Notes: generated by a model not told the origin, from the sequence alone. DNA of 64,000 bases from Lachnoclostridium sp. An118 (GCF_002160985.1 NZ_NFLQ01000016.1:1-64000), one strand, 5' to 3'. Numbered from the stretch's first letter, positions 32,644-41,840 are shown. Program-made: numbers and translations.

Positions 32644-33547
32644 TCTTTTTCACAGGCAGCCCCTTCTGCGGGAGCTGAAGGAGGTGGACGGCCTGTTCGC
32701 CTCTCTGGACAGGACTCAGGTGGTCCTCGTTGCGGGCAATCACGACTACATGCGCAGGGAATCCTACTACCGCACCTTTCAGTGGAGCCCCAACGTGCAT
32801 TTTCTCGGCTCGGACAGGGTGGAGGCTGTGGAGCTTCCCGCCCTTGAGACAGCAGTGTACGGGTGCAGCTACCACGAGAGGCAGATCCGGGAGCCCCTCT
32901 ATGACAGCGCGCCGGCGGCCGGGAGACAGAAAACGGAGATCCTCCTGGCTCACGGCGGAGACGGGACCCACATTCCCATCAACAGGGAGAGGCTGGCCGG
33001 CCTGGGCTACGCCTATGTGGCCCTGGGGCATATCCACATGCCTCAGGTGGTCATCCCCGGACTTGCGGCCTATGCAGGGGCGCTGGAGCCCACGGACAAG
33101 AATGACACGGGGAAGCACGGCTACATACAGGGGGAGATCACGGAGGGGGGGACTTGTTTCTCCTTTGTCCCCTTTGCCGGCCGGGAGTATATCCACTGTG
33201 AGGTGGAGGTGGACCGCCGGACGACAGGTGCGGGACTGGCAGAGCTGATCCAGGGAAAAATAGAAGAAAAAGGCGTGGAGAATATATATAAGTTTCTTTT
33301 GAAAGGATATCGTGACCCGGACATCCTCTTTGACCTGGATGCCCTGGACAGGAGAGGAAATATCACTGACATCACGGACGAGACAAAGCCGGCCTGGGAC
33401 ATGGAGAAGCTGTACAGGAACAACAAGAACAATCTGATCGGCAGATACATAGAGAGCTTTTCCGGTGCGGAAAAGGACAGCGTGGAATACAGAGCGCTCT
33501 TTGAGGGGGTCAGTGCTCTCATGGAGACAAGAAGGGGAACAGAATGA
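32486..33547 (+). CDS. SbcD/YhaO-like metallophosphoesterase (DNA exonuclease)
   Basis: 353 residues; the ATG is preceded by GGAGGAGAAGGAAG and lies inside the 3' end of the kinase gene. Metallophosphatase motifs are complete: HIADVHLG (5-12), VAGDLFH, VAGNHDY, LLAHGGDG and ALGHIHMP. The C-terminal part (about 230-350) resembles the YhaO/Mre11-type capping domain. The partner ATPase follows with a 4-bp overlap (ATGA), as in yhaO-yhaN and sbcD-sbcC operons. It probably nicks or trims DNA ends during repair. The exact substrate is unknown. Confidence 0.9.
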   Translation: MKFIHIADVHLGVSPEAGRAYSGERSGEIWESFRRLIRVCKKEMPDLLLVAGDLFHRQPLLRELKEVDGLFASLDRTQVVLVAGNHDYMRRESYYRTFQWSPNVHFLGSDRVEAVELPALETAVYGCSYHERQIREPLYDSAPAAGRQKTEILLAHGGDGTHIPINRERLAGLGYAYVALGHIHMPQVVIPGLAAYAGALEPTDKNDTGKHGYIQGEITEGGTCFSFVPFAGREYIHCEVEVDRRTTGAGLAELIQGKIEEKGVENIYKFLLKGYRDPDILFDLDALDRRGNITDITDETKPAWDMEKLYRNNKNNLIGRYIESFSGAEKDSVEYRALFEGVSALMETRRGTE

Positions 33548-35097
33548 AAATTCAGAAGCTGGAACTGAGACATTTCGGGAAATTCAGAGACAGGACCATC
33601 CTGCTGGGAGACGGCATACAGCTCCTCCAGGGTGAGAACGAAGCCGGTAAGACCACGATCCACACCTTTATAAAGAGTATGCTCTTTGGCATGGAGAGAG
33701 GGCGGGGCAGGGCGGCGGCCGTTGATACCTTCAGCCGGTACGAGCCCTGGGATGAGTCTGGCGCCTACGGGGGAGCCATAGAGTTTACCTGTGGGGGCAA
33801 GACCTTCCGGCTGGAGAGGAGATTTGACAGACAGGGGAAGAGAGCCGGGCTGGTCTGCCTGGATGACGGAGAGCAGCTCTCCCTGGAGGACGGGGACCTG
33901 GAGATGATACTGCCGGGACTGGAGGCGGACAGCTATGAGGATACACTTTATATCAGGCAGTCCGGCGCCCAGACAGGACAGACGCTGGCGGCGCAGCTGA
34001 AAAACTTCGCTGCAAACTATTCTGTTTCCGGGGATGCGAGGATTGACCTTGCGGCGGCTCAGGAGGTACTCCGGGAACAGGAGAAGGCACTGGACCGGCA
34101 GGCAAGGGACCGTACCCGGGAGCGGCAGAGCCGCAGGGAGAAGATCGAGCAGGAGGCATCCTATGTGTGGAGGGATATCCACCGGCTGGAGGAGGAGCTG
34201 GAGAGGGTCCGGGAAGGCCTCGAGCTGAAAAGAGCGAAAGAAGAAAATGAAAAGAGGGAGAGCGAGAAGCGCATGATCGATGAGCTGCGCCCGGACAGGT
34301 GGCGGATCCATCCCCTGGAGGTGGCGGGCATCATCCTGGCGGTGGTCGTTCTCTTTGTCCTGATGCCGCGCCCCTGGAATTATGCCACATCTGTGGTGGC
34401 AGCCCTGGCGGGAGGGATTTATATCTGGAACCGGATGAAGGTGGAGAAGAAGCGGCAGAAGACCGCTCCTGAGCTGATGCTGGAGGAGATCACCCCGGAG
34501 GAGGAGCTGGCCTCTGCGGAGAAGCTGCGCTGGGAGCAGCAGCACCTGGAGGAGGAGAAGAAGGAAAAGCAGACCCAGTACGAGAACCTTCAGGAGGAGC
34601 TGGCAGAGCTGGGAGAGCTGGATGGCATCTACAAAGAGCAGGAGAAGGAGCGGGCGGCCCTGGCCCTGGCGCAGGACAGGCTCTCCCAGGTGGCCCGGGA
34701 CATGCAGAGCCAGGTGCGCCGGGATCTGAACGGAGCTGTCTCCGGGATCGTCCAGGGCATCACCGGTGGAAAATATACCAGGCTGCTGGTGGAGGAGGGG
34801 GCCCGTCTGGTCTTCTTCCAGGATGGGCGCCGCATTCCTCTCTCCCAGGTGAGCCGGGGCACCATGGAGCAGGCCTTCCTGGCCCTTCGGCTGGCGGCGG
34901 CAGACCTTCTCTACGAGGAGGAGTATCCCCTGATCCTGGACGATGCTCTTGCCAGCTACGATGACAGGCGGCTGGCCAATACTCTCCGGTGGCTGGCAGG
35001 GAACAGGGAGCAGGTCCTGCTCTTTACCTGTCAGCACCGGGAGGGAGAAATCCTCCGCAGGGAGTCTATCCCCTTTGACCGGATAGATCTTCCCTGA
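33544..35097 (+). CDS. Short YhaN/SbcC-like AAA ATPase with internal membrane hairpin
   Basis: 517 residues. The N-terminal ABC-like half has MKIQKLELRHFGKF and a Walker A variant GENEAGKTTIH (about 32-42). A coiled coil rich in Glu, Arg and Lys runs from about 180 to 255. Two hydrophobic segments (about 257-275 and 282-296, VAGIILAVVVLFVLM and SVVAALAGGIYIW) follow, then a second coiled coil. The C-terminal half has LSQVSRGTMEQAFLALRLAAADLL (signature) and YPLILDDALASYDD (Walker B). B. subtilis YhaN has the same plan but is far longer, so most of the coiled coil is missing here. It forms the ATPase partner of the upstream nuclease, possibly at the membrane. Confidence 0.85.
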   Translation: MKIQKLELRHFGKFRDRTILLGDGIQLLQGENEAGKTTIHTFIKSMLFGMERGRGRAAAVDTFSRYEPWDESGAYGGAIEFTCGGKTFRLERRFDRQGKRAGLVCLDDGEQLSLEDGDLEMILPGLEADSYEDTLYIRQSGAQTGQTLAAQLKNFAANYSVSGDARIDLAAAQEVLREQEKALDRQARDRTRERQSRREKIEQEASYVWRDIHRLEEELERVREGLELKRAKEENEKRESEKRMIDELRPDRWRIHPLEVAGIILAVVVLFVLMPRPWNYATSVVAALAGGIYIWNRMKVEKKRQKTAPELMLEEITPEEELASAEKLRWEQQHLEEEKKEKQTQYENLQEELAELGELDGIYKEQEKERAALALAQDRLSQVARDMQSQVRRDLNGAVSGIVQGITGGKYTRLLVEEGARLVFFQDGRRIPLSQVSRGTMEQAFLALRLAAADLLYEEEYPLILDDALASYDDRRLANTLRWLAGNREQVLLFTCQHREGEILRRESIPFDRIDLP

Positions 35098-35151
35098 TAT
35101 GCCGTGGGGGTGGGCCCCCGGCAGGACTGGCTTAAGACAGACAGAAAAAAG

Positions 35152-35220
35152 CAGGCCCTGTTTCCGCCTGTGCCGTGAGCATAAGACGATCCGGCAGCGG
35201 AAAACAGGGCCTGTCCTTTT
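35152..35220. terminator. Bidirectional terminator between convergent operons
   Basis: CAGGCCCTGTTTCCGC pairs with GCGGAAAACAGGGCCTG (one extra A). It is followed by TCCTTTTTATT on the plus strand and flanked by an A-run for the minus-strand prs transcript. Confidence 0.88.
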
Positions 35221-35228
35221 TATTCTTC

Positions 35229-36413
35229 TTAGATTTCCTCGCCTCTGCGGTATTTCTCCACCACATGCTGGATCCTCGCGCTGGGATTCAGGATGCTGCT
35301 GATGGAGCCGTCATGGTTCAGCGTGTCGATCATGAGGGCGATGTACTTGCTCATGTCGCAGTTGATATAGTAGGGGCGTGAGAGCAGCTCAGGCGTCTGA
35401 TAAATGAGGTTGGTGGTCAGGATGCCGTTGATGATGCCCTCCTCGTAGGCCTTGTCAAATTTCTCCATTCCGTTTGTGAAAAGGCCGAAGGTGGCGGCGG
35501 CGTAAATCCTCTTCGCGTTCCGCTGCTTCAGCTGGCGTGCCACATCCAGGATGCTGTCTCCGGAGGAGATCATGTCGTCCAGGATGATGACGTCCTTGCC
35601 CTCCACGGAGGAGCCCAGGAACTCGTGGGCCACGATGGGGTTGCGGCCGTTTACGATCCTTGTGTAGTCCCGGCGCTTGTAGAACATGCCCATATCCAGG
35701 TTCAGCACGTTGGCCAGGTACACGGCCCGCTCTGTGGCGCCCTCGTCAGGGCTGATGGCCATCATGTGGTCGCTGTCTATCTTCAGATCCTTCACTGTGC
35801 GCAGGAGTCCCTTCACAAACTGGTAGGTGGGGCGCACGGTCTCGAAGCCGCTTAAGGGGATGGCGTTCTGCACCCTCGGGTCGTGAGCGTCAAAGGTGAT
35901 GATGTTGTCCACGCCCAGGTGTACCAGCTCCTGCAGAGCCAGGGCGCAGTCCAGGGACTCCCGGCTGCTCCGCTTGTGCTGGCGGCTCTCGTAGAGGAAG
36001 GGCATGATCACGTTGAGGCGTCGTCCCTTGCCCCCGATAGCGGCGATGATGCGCTTCAGGTTCTGGAAATGGTCGTCAGGAGACATATGGTTGGTGTGGC
36101 CTGACAGAGAATAGGTCAGGCTGTAATTGCACACATCGACCATGATATAGACATCCTTTCCGCGGACAGATTCTCCGATGATCCCCTTTGCCTCACCGGA
36201 GCCGAACCGGGGCACTCTCGCGTCGATCAGATAATTGTCTCTCTCATATCCGCTGAAGACGACATCATTCTTGTGTACATGTCCGTCCTCTCTCCTCCAT
36301 TTCACGAGATAGTCGTTGACACGTCTTCCCATATCCTGGCATCCGTCCAGGGCGATGATCCCCAGGGCTCCCACGGGAATATTGTCTAAAATACGTTCGT
36401 TTCGGCGCAGCAT
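35229..36413 (-). CDS. Ribose-phosphate pyrophosphokinase family protein
   Basis: 394 residues, ATG at 36413 with AGGAGGT upstream. It makes PRPP from ribose 5-phosphate and ATP for nucleotide and amino-acid synthesis. Seen in sequence: GSGEAKGIIGESVRGKDVYIMVDVCN (about 71-96), MPFLYESRQHKR, the metal/ATP region VDNIITFDAHDPRVQNAIP, and the PRPP loop DVIILDDMISSGDSILD. At 394 residues it is longer than the usual approximately 315-residue enzyme and belongs to a divergent second type found in Clostridia. A canonical paralogue may exist elsewhere. It is the last gene of the dnaD-dnaC-prs run. Confidence 0.9.
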   Translation of the reverse strand: MLRRNERILDNIPVGALGIIALDGCQDMGRRVNDYLVKWRREDGHVHKNDVVFSGYERDNYLIDARVPRFGSGEAKGIIGESVRGKDVYIMVDVCNYSLTYSLSGHTNHMSPDDHFQNLKRIIAAIGGKGRRLNVIMPFLYESRQHKRSSRESLDCALALQELVHLGVDNIITFDAHDPRVQNAIPLSGFETVRPTYQFVKGLLRTVKDLKIDSDHMMAISPDEGATERAVYLANVLNLDMGMFYKRRDYTRIVNGRNPIVAHEFLGSSVEGKDVIILDDMISSGDSILDVARQLKQRNAKRIYAAATFGLFTNGMEKFDKAYEEGIINGILTTNLIYQTPELLSRPYYINCDMSKYIALMIDTLNHDGSISSILNPSARIQHVVEKYRRGEEI

Positions 36414-36445
36414 CTTATAAGGTACCTCCTGTTGATTGAAATATT

Positions 36446-37438
36446 TTATTGCACTCTGTTCATCAGTTTTTTCTGTATCCGGATATCGTCACCTGTCAGG
36501 CGGAGCACGGTGTAGGCGCTTGTGATCCTTGAAAATACTCTCTCCGAGTAAATGTTTTTCAGGTCCTCCAGCGAGAGATTTGTTGATATCAGGGTGGACT
36601 TTTTGCGCAGGATCCTCTCGTTCAGACAGATAAAAAGCTGGGAGTTGGTGAAGGAATTGCTCATCTCCGTTCCCAGGTCATCAATGATGAGAAGATCGCA
36701 GCTGTAGATGTGGTCGCAGTCAGCCCCGGCCTCCTCCTCCCGCCGGAAGGTGCTCTTTGCGAATATGTCAAAGAGCTGGGCGGCCGTGAAATAGATCACG
36801 GAGAAGGACTGCTCCAGAAGCTCCTTTGCGATACAGTGGGAGAGAAAGGTCTTTCCGACCCCTGTGTCGCCGTATAGGAGCAGATTGCGGAACTCTGTCC
36901 CGAATGTATCGATAAATTCGCGGCAGCTCTTCAGGGCGATCTCTATGGCCTCCCTTGAGGACCGCCCGGTGAGGCGGTCGATGTGGCTGTTGGAGTAGTA
37001 TTCCATGGAAAAGGTGTCAAAATTCTCCCGGTCCAGCACCTCCTGCAGGTTGGATCGGGTATAGAGCAGATCGATGACCGCCTTCTTAAAGCAGTGGCAT
37101 TTCCTGTCTCCGATATACCCCGTGTCCTGGCAGTCCGGGCATGTGTAGTGAAGCTCCAGATAATCCGAAGGATAACCGTTTTCCCGAAGAAGTGCAAGCT
37201 TTTTTTGGGAAAGTGCGTGGATTTTTTTCTTTAAAGTGTCCAGGGCTGACTCGTCCCCCTCCAGGAGGCGGCGGGCCTGCTGTAGGGAAAGGCTGGAGAT
37301 CTCATTGTCCAGCTCCTTTATCTGAGGGATCTTTATTTCGATATCAGCATAGCGCCTGCGCCGCCTGTACTCATTTTCCAGGCGGTGTTGCTCATAGGTG
37401 TGCATGATCTGTTCGTACTGGGAATTGGTAAGAGCCAC
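36446..37438 (-). CDS. dnaC: DnaC-type AAA+ helicase loader
   Basis: 330 residues from a GTG at 37438 with GGGAG upstream. An N-terminal helical/coiled region (1-100) precedes a four-cysteine zinc cluster, YTCPDCQDTGYIGDRKCHCF (about 112-131), as in clostridial DnaC/DnaI proteins. The AAA+ core has Walker A YGDTGVGKTFLSH and Walker B CDLLIIDDLGTEM, with sensor ISTNLSLEDL and arginine finger region ERVFSRI. It loads the replicative helicase at origins and forks. It is encoded next to its primosomal partner DnaD. Confidence 0.93.
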   Translation of the reverse strand: MALTNSQYEQIMHTYEQHRLENEYRRRRRYADIEIKIPQIKELDNEISSLSLQQARRLLEGDESALDTLKKKIHALSQKKLALLRENGYPSDYLELHYTCPDCQDTGYIGDRKCHCFKKAVIDLLYTRSNLQEVLDRENFDTFSMEYYSNSHIDRLTGRSSREAIEIALKSCREFIDTFGTEFRNLLLYGDTGVGKTFLSHCIAKELLEQSFSVIYFTAAQLFDIFAKSTFRREEEAGADCDHIYSCDLLIIDDLGTEMSNSFTNSQLFICLNERILRKKSTLISTNLSLEDLKNIYSERVFSRITSAYTVLRLTGDDIRIQKKLMNRVQ

Positions 37439-37479
37439 AAGTCTTCTCCCTTCTCAAGTGGTGGAGGGCAGCCATGTCC

Positions 37480-38583
37480 CTACTGGTTCTGTATGAGCCT
37501 GCGGGTCAGGTCTTCCATGTCCTCATAGGTCCTGCCCTCAAAATTGTTAAAGCGGTTCCGGGCAGCTTTGGGTGTCTCGGCGGAAGAGGAGGCGGACCGC
37601 GTCTGGCGCTTTTCCTTCCGCTCCAGCTTTTCCTTCTGGTATGCCTGGTCCAGAGCCTCCACGTCCTTCATGGTCCGGGCGCCCCCGTCCATCCAGCTCT
37701 TTAAGATGGACTCCGCATAGTCGAAGCTGGGCTGGTGGATGCTGTTCATGGTCCGGTTGCAGGCCTCCAGGATCAGCTCGTCCGAAAAGCCGTACTCCCC
37801 GCTCCAGCGCTGGATGTAGCCAAGCTCGGAGGAAGCGGGAGAGCGGCCGGTGATGCCGAAGGCCTTCAGGACACCGTAGCAGCTCCGGCTGTAGAAGGCA
37901 GCGCTCTGCTTTGCCTCCTCCGGTGTCCGGATCTTACGGTCCGTCCAGGACAGGGCCACCTTCTGTATGTAGTGCATGCTCTTGTGCCCGTTCTCCACGC
38001 AGTACTCTATCAGGTACTCGATCAGGTCCGTGGACATGCCCAGCTCGTCATAGAAGTAGGTGATGGTCCTCATATCCGTGGCAGAGAGAGTCTTGCCCAG
38101 ATACTGCTCCGCCACAAAAAGCAGCTCCTTGAGCTCCTTGCGGTTGCGGAAGCGGGTCACGTTCTCAGGGGAAGAGGACGGCTCCCTTCCCTCCCCTGTC
38201 TCCGCCCTCTCGGGACCGGCCGGCACATCGGTCTGGACCGAGGGAGAGGCGGCGCGGGAAGGAGCGGCAGGAGAAAGCACTGCGGAGGATGCCGCCGAGG
38301 AGGCAGGCATGCCGCTGCCAGGGCCATCCGTGATCTCGTAGTCCAGAAGCCCCTGCTTTTTCCAGTATTTCAGAGCGCGGATCACATCCTTCTCCGTGTC
38401 GTCCAGGATGTCCGCAATGCCGGATATGGTCAGCTCCCTGTCCGGGCAGGCCTGGCAGCGCAGCAGAAGAAGATAGACCTTCACGTACTCTCCGTTTGCC
38501 TCCGGCATATAGTTGTCAATGAATTCGAAATCCAGCAGGAGTGCCTTGTCCTGCCGGCAGTTTTTCAGTGTCAGTTTCTTCAT
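37480..38583 (-). CDS. DnaD-domain primosome protein
   Basis: 367 residues from the ATG at 38583 (AGGAGAAG upstream); the longer open frame is rejected. The N-terminal DDBH1-like winged-helix domain (about 1-95) contains VKVYLLLLRCQACPDRELTISGIADILDDTEKDVIRALKYW. A low-complexity Ala/Ser/Pro/Glu linker (about 100-150) leads to two DnaD C-terminal (DDBH2) motifs, including YFYDELGMSTDLIEYLIEYCVENG and RWSGEYGFSDELILEACNRTM. It remodels origin DNA and recruits the helicase loader. It lies upstream of dnaC, with candidate DnaA boxes in its promoter region. Confidence 0.9.
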   Translation of the reverse strand: MKKLTLKNCRQDKALLLDFEFIDNYMPEANGEYVKVYLLLLRCQACPDRELTISGIADILDDTEKDVIRALKYWKKQGLLDYEITDGPGSGMPASSAASSAVLSPAAPSRAASPSVQTDVPAGPERAETGEGREPSSSPENVTRFRNRKELKELLFVAEQYLGKTLSATDMRTITYFYDELGMSTDLIEYLIEYCVENGHKSMHYIQKVALSWTDRKIRTPEEAKQSAAFYSRSCYGVLKAFGITGRSPASSELGYIQRWSGEYGFSDELILEACNRTMNSIHQPSFDYAESILKSWMDGGARTMKDVEALDQAYQKEKLERKEKRQTRSASSSAETPKAARNRFNNFEGRTYEDMEDLTRRLIQNQ

Positions 38584-38637
38584 GCTTCTCCTATCCTCGC
38601 TTGTCGTTATCTGTCGTATACGTTTTATCGCAGACCT

Positions 38638-38651
38638 ATTATAGCACCGGA
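38638..38651 (-). promoter_or_regulatory. Extended -10 promoter of dnaD-dnaC-prs
   Basis: On the minus strand TGCTATAAT (extended -10, TATAAT at 38643-38638) lies about 55 bp before the dnaD start. No strong -35 is visible, as is common for extended -10 promoters. Confidence 0.55.
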
Positions 38652-38696
38652 GAGGGACGGGCAAAAAGAACTTTTTGAGCCAAAATCCATCTTTTT

Positions 38697-38728
38697 TGTG
38701 GATAAAATCCTGTGGAAAATGTGGATAA
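38697..38728 (-). promoter_or_regulatory. Cluster of three DnaA-box-like sequences
   Basis: Two perfect TTATCCACA boxes (38705-38697 and 38728-38720, minus-strand reading) and one TTTTCCACA (38719-38711), all in the same orientation, sit between the murC stop and the dnaD promoter. They fit the DnaA consensus TTATNCACA. Confidence 0.7.
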
Positions 38729-40108
38729 CTAGCCTTTCAGCAGATCCTCTCCAATATTTACAACGTTTCCGGCCCCCATAGTTATCAACATGTCCCCTCT
38801 CTGGCAGCGGCCGGCGAGAAATCCCTCGATGGCCTCAAAGGAGGGGAGGTAATAAGCGTCAGAGCCCTTCGCCTTCAGCGCCTCTGCAAGCAGCTCCGAG
38901 GACACGCCGAGAGTGTCTGTCTCCCGGGCTGCGTAAATGTCTGCCAGCACCACATGGTCCGCGTGGGTGAGGGCGTCGGCAAAATCATCGAAGAGCGCTT
39001 TTGTGCGGGTGTAGGTGTGAGGCTGGAACACGCACCATATCTCCCGGTGGGGGTAGGCCGCGGCCGCCTTCAGGGTGGCCTTTATCTCTGTGGGATGGTG
39101 GGCGTAGTCGTCGATGACCGTGACTCCGTTCCAGTCTCCCTTGTGCTCAAAGCGGCGGTCTGTCCCCCTGAAGGAGGAGAGTCCCTTCTGCGCGTCCTCA
39201 AGGGACACGCCCAGCAGGTCTGCCGCAGCGATGACGGACAGGGCATTGCAGATGTTATGGTCCCCTGTCACGGACAGGCGGATGCGCCCTGCATTCTTTC
39301 CGTGCCGGATAAGGTCAAAGGAGGCGTCGCCGAACTCATCGTGGGAGACGGCAGCAGCGGAGTAGTCCGCATCCGGCTCCAGGCCGAAGGTGATGACCCG
39401 GCATTTCAGCCCCTCCGTGATCTCCTCCAGTCTCTCGATGCTCCTGTTGATGATGAGGACGCCGTCCTCCGGCAGGAGCTGGGCGAATTTCCGGAAGGAA
39501 TGGCGGATATCCTCCAGGTCCTTGAAGAAGTCCAGATGGTCCGCGTCAATGTTGAGGATCACGGAGATCTTCGGGAAGAAGTGGAGGAAGCTGTTGGTGT
39601 ACTCGCAGGCCTCTGTGACAAAGATGTCGGAGCCTCCCACCCGGATATTCCCCCCGATGGCCTTCAGGATGCCTCCCACAGAGATAGTGGGGTCCTTCTC
39701 CCCCGCCAGAAGGATGTGGGAGAGCATGGAGGTCGTGGTCGTCTTCCCGTGGGTGCCGGAGATGGCTACGGGAACCCTGTAGTTGCGCATGAGCTGGCCC
39801 AGGAGCTCCGCCCGGCTGAGCATGGGAAGGCCCTGCCGGACTGCCTGGGCGTACTCCTCGTTGTCCTCGTGGATAGCGGCCGTGTAGACCACCACATCGA
39901 TCCCGGGGATGATGTTGGAGGCCTTCTGCCCGTAGAAGACCTGAGCTCCCAGGGCGGTCAGATGGTCTGTCAGGGCGGACTCCTTTGCGTCAGAGCCGGA
40001 GATGGTGAAGCCCTCCTTGAGGAGGATCTCAGCCAGGCCGCTCATGCTGATGCCGCCGATGCCGATAAAATGTACGTGAACAGGTTCATGAAAATTGATC
40101 TTATACAT
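38729..40108 (-). CDS. murC: UDP-N-acetylmuramate--L-alanine ligase
   Basis: 459 residues from the ATG at 40108, with AAGG 10 nt upstream. It adds L-alanine to UDP-MurNAc in cytoplasmic peptidoglycan synthesis. The N-terminal Rossmann segment is VHFIGIGGISMSGLAEILL (12-30), the ATP loop is GTHGKTTTT (118-126), and the central ligase domain has FVTEACEYTNSFLHFFP and NIDADHLDFF. The C-terminal domain has VIDDYAHHPTEIKATL and the FQPHTYTRT segment. The length is typical. The open frame continues upstream to 40879 only by chance. It lies 146 bp upstream of dnaD in the same direction and is divergent from glgC. Confidence 0.96.
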   Translation of the reverse strand: MYKINFHEPVHVHFIGIGGISMSGLAEILLKEGFTISGSDAKESALTDHLTALGAQVFYGQKASNIIPGIDVVVYTAAIHEDNEEYAQAVRQGLPMLSRAELLGQLMRNYRVPVAISGTHGKTTTTSMLSHILLAGEKDPTISVGGILKAIGGNIRVGGSDIFVTEACEYTNSFLHFFPKISVILNIDADHLDFFKDLEDIRHSFRKFAQLLPEDGVLIINRSIERLEEITEGLKCRVITFGLEPDADYSAAAVSHDEFGDASFDLIRHGKNAGRIRLSVTGDHNICNALSVIAAADLLGVSLEDAQKGLSSFRGTDRRFEHKGDWNGVTVIDDYAHHPTEIKATLKAAAAYPHREIWCVFQPHTYTRTKALFDDFADALTHADHVVLADIYAARETDTLGVSSELLAEALKAKGSDAYYLPSFEAIEGFLAGRCQRGDMLITMGAGNVVNIGEDLLKG

Positions 40109-40500
40109 GGTCAACATACCTTTCTGTAAAAATGATATCCATATAATAACAACGCGATATGTGGATGCCGGCGGCGCCGAAAAGACACTTTGTGCATTGT
40201 TTATGATGTCGGGGCAAAAGCCCGGGACTACGATGCCTGCGGATTGTTCCGTGCTACGCACTTTCACAATCCTACCCAATATTCGCATATCGTGGGATAT
40301 ACATCCCACTTTTATGCTCATATTGGGGCGGGTCCCAAGGTCTTTCTCCCACTTATGAGCAAGCTCATGTGGGTTCAGACCTTTTGCCCCTGGCATCTCA
40401 TTTATATTATTATAAACATATATAATAGAAAAGCCAAGAAACTTTTTTTGTGATATATCGATAAAAAAATGGTAGAATAACCACTTTTTTTGTAAAATAT
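40109..40500. other. Hairpin-rich intergenic region between murC and glgC
   Basis: No gene is apparent in about 390 bp. It contains a perfect hairpin (GTGGGAT, loop ATAC, ATCCCAC; 40292-40309) and a long interrupted stem at 40325-40390 (GGGGC/GCCCC, AAGGTCT/AGACCTT, CCCAC/GTGGG and ATGAGC/GCTCAT nested). The sequence before both hairpins shares CCCACTT. It could be a structured murC leader, a small RNA, or a repeated intergenic element. Confidence 0.5.
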
Positions 40501-40501
40501 G

Positions 40502-40530
40502 TTCACTTAAATACGGAAGTATGGTATAAT
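40502..40530 (+). promoter_or_regulatory. Sigma-A promoter of glgCD
   Basis: TTCACT (40502-40507), a 17-bp spacer and TATAAT (40525-40530), with TGG just upstream of the -10 box. Confidence 0.75.
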
Positions 40531-40565
40531 AAAAGTCATTAAAATTGCTGAGAAGGGGTGATGGC

Positions 40566-41840
40566 ATGATCAAAAAAGAAATGATAGCAATGCTGCTGGC
40601 AGGAGGACAGGGCAGCAGACTTGGAGTCCTCACGGCGAAGGTTGCCAAGCCGGCCGTTGCTTTTGGGGGGAAATACAGAATCATAGATTTTCCGCTCAGT
40701 AACTGCATCAATTCGGGAATCGACACAGTGGGCGTCCTGACCCAGTACCAGCCGCTGCGGCTCAACACACACATCGGGATCGGCATCCCGTGGGACCTGG
40801 ACCGCAACATCGGAGGCGTGTCCATTCTCCCGCCATATGAAAAAAGCTCAAACAGCGAGTGGTACACAGGCACAGCCAACGCGATCTATCAGAACCTGGA
40901 TTACATGAGCACGTTTAATCCGGACTATGTGCTGATCCTGTCGGGAGACCACATTTATAAGATGGATTATGAGGTGATGCTGGATTACCACAAGGAGCAC
41001 GAGGCGGATGTGACCATCGCCGCCATGCCGGTTCCTATGGAGGAGGCCAGCCGGTTCGGCATCGTGGTGGCGGACGGGGACGGCCGCATCACAGAGTTCC
41101 AGGAGAAGCCGCCGGAGCCCAAGAGCAATCTGGCTTCCATGGGCATCTACATCTTCAGCTGGCCGGTGCTGAAAAAGGCCCTGATGGACCTGAAGGACGT
41201 GCCGGGCTGCGATTTTGGAAAGCATATCATCCCCTACTGCCATGAGAAAGGAAAGCGGCTGTTCGCCTACGAGTACAATGGCTACTGGAAGGATGTGGGG
41301 ACGCTGGGCTCCTACTGGGAGGCCAACATGGAGCTCATCGATATCATACCGGAGTTTAACCTGTACGAAGAGTTCTGGAAGATCTATACAAACAGTGACA
41401 TCATCCCGCCCCAGTACATTGCGGACACGGCCATTATCGACAGGAGCATCATAGGGGACGGCGCGGAGATATACGGGGAGGTACACAACTGTGTCATCGG
41501 CTCCGGCGTGACCATCGGGGCAGGCAGTGTGGTCCGGGATTCCATTATCATGAAGGATGTGGAGATCGGCGCGGGCTGCATCATCGACAAGGCCATCATC
41601 GCGGAGAGCGTGCGCATCAGCGACAATGCCACCCTGGGCACAGGCGCGGATGTTCCCAACAGGCACAAGCCGAATATCTACTCCTTTGGCCTTGTGACCA
41701 TCGGGGAGAACTCTGTCATACCCGGCGGCGTGCAGATAGGAAAGAATACAGCCATCAGCGGCGTCACCGTCAGGGAGGACTACCCCGGCGGCGTGCTGGA
41801 GAGCGGAGAGACATTGATAAAGGCGGGTGAGAGAATATGA
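40566..41840 (+). CDS. glgC: Glucose-1-phosphate adenylyltransferase, catalytic subunit
   Basis: 424 residues from the ATG at 40566 (AAGGGGTG upstream). It makes ADP-glucose for glycogen synthesis. The nucleotidyltransferase domain has [14 protein letters not shown] (10-23), [32 protein letters not shown], and RFGIVV...EFQEKP. The C-terminal left-handed beta-helix (about 300-420) has hexapeptide repeats ([29 protein letters not shown]). glgD follows with a 4-bp overlap, as in Bacillus and Clostridia. No glgA, glgB or glgP is in the window. Confidence 0.96.
   Translation: MIKKEMIAMLLAGGQGSRLGVLTAKVAKPAVAFGGKYRIIDFPLSNCINSGIDTVGVLTQYQPLRLNTHIGIGIPWDLDRNIGGVSILPPYEKSSNSEWYTGTANAIYQNLDYMSTFNPDYVLILSGDHIYKMDYEVMLDYHKEHEADVTIAAMPVPMEEASRFGIVVADGDGRITEFQEKPPEPKSNLASMGIYIFSWPVLKKALMDLKDVPGCDFGKHIIPYCHEKGKRLFAYEYNGYWKDVGTLGSYWEANMELIDIIPEFNLYEEFWKIYTNSDIIPPQYIADTAIIDRSIIGDGAEIYGEVHNCVIGSGVTIGAGSVVRDSIIMKDVEIGAGCIIDKAIIAESVRISDNATLGTGADVPNRHKPNIYSFGLVTIGENSVIPGGVQIGKNTAISGVTVREDYPGGVLESGETLIKAGERI

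Noticed and set aside
38697-38728. DnaA boxes as part of the chromosome origin
   Set aside because: Only three boxes, no AT-rich unwinding region and no dnaA, dnaN or rpmH genes nearby; a promoter-control role is more likely.
40109-40879. In-frame upstream extension of MurC (716 codons in total)
   Set aside because: The extension crosses the glgC promoter and start region and has no MurC homology. MYKINFHEPVHVHFIGIGG is the natural N-terminus with a ribosome site.
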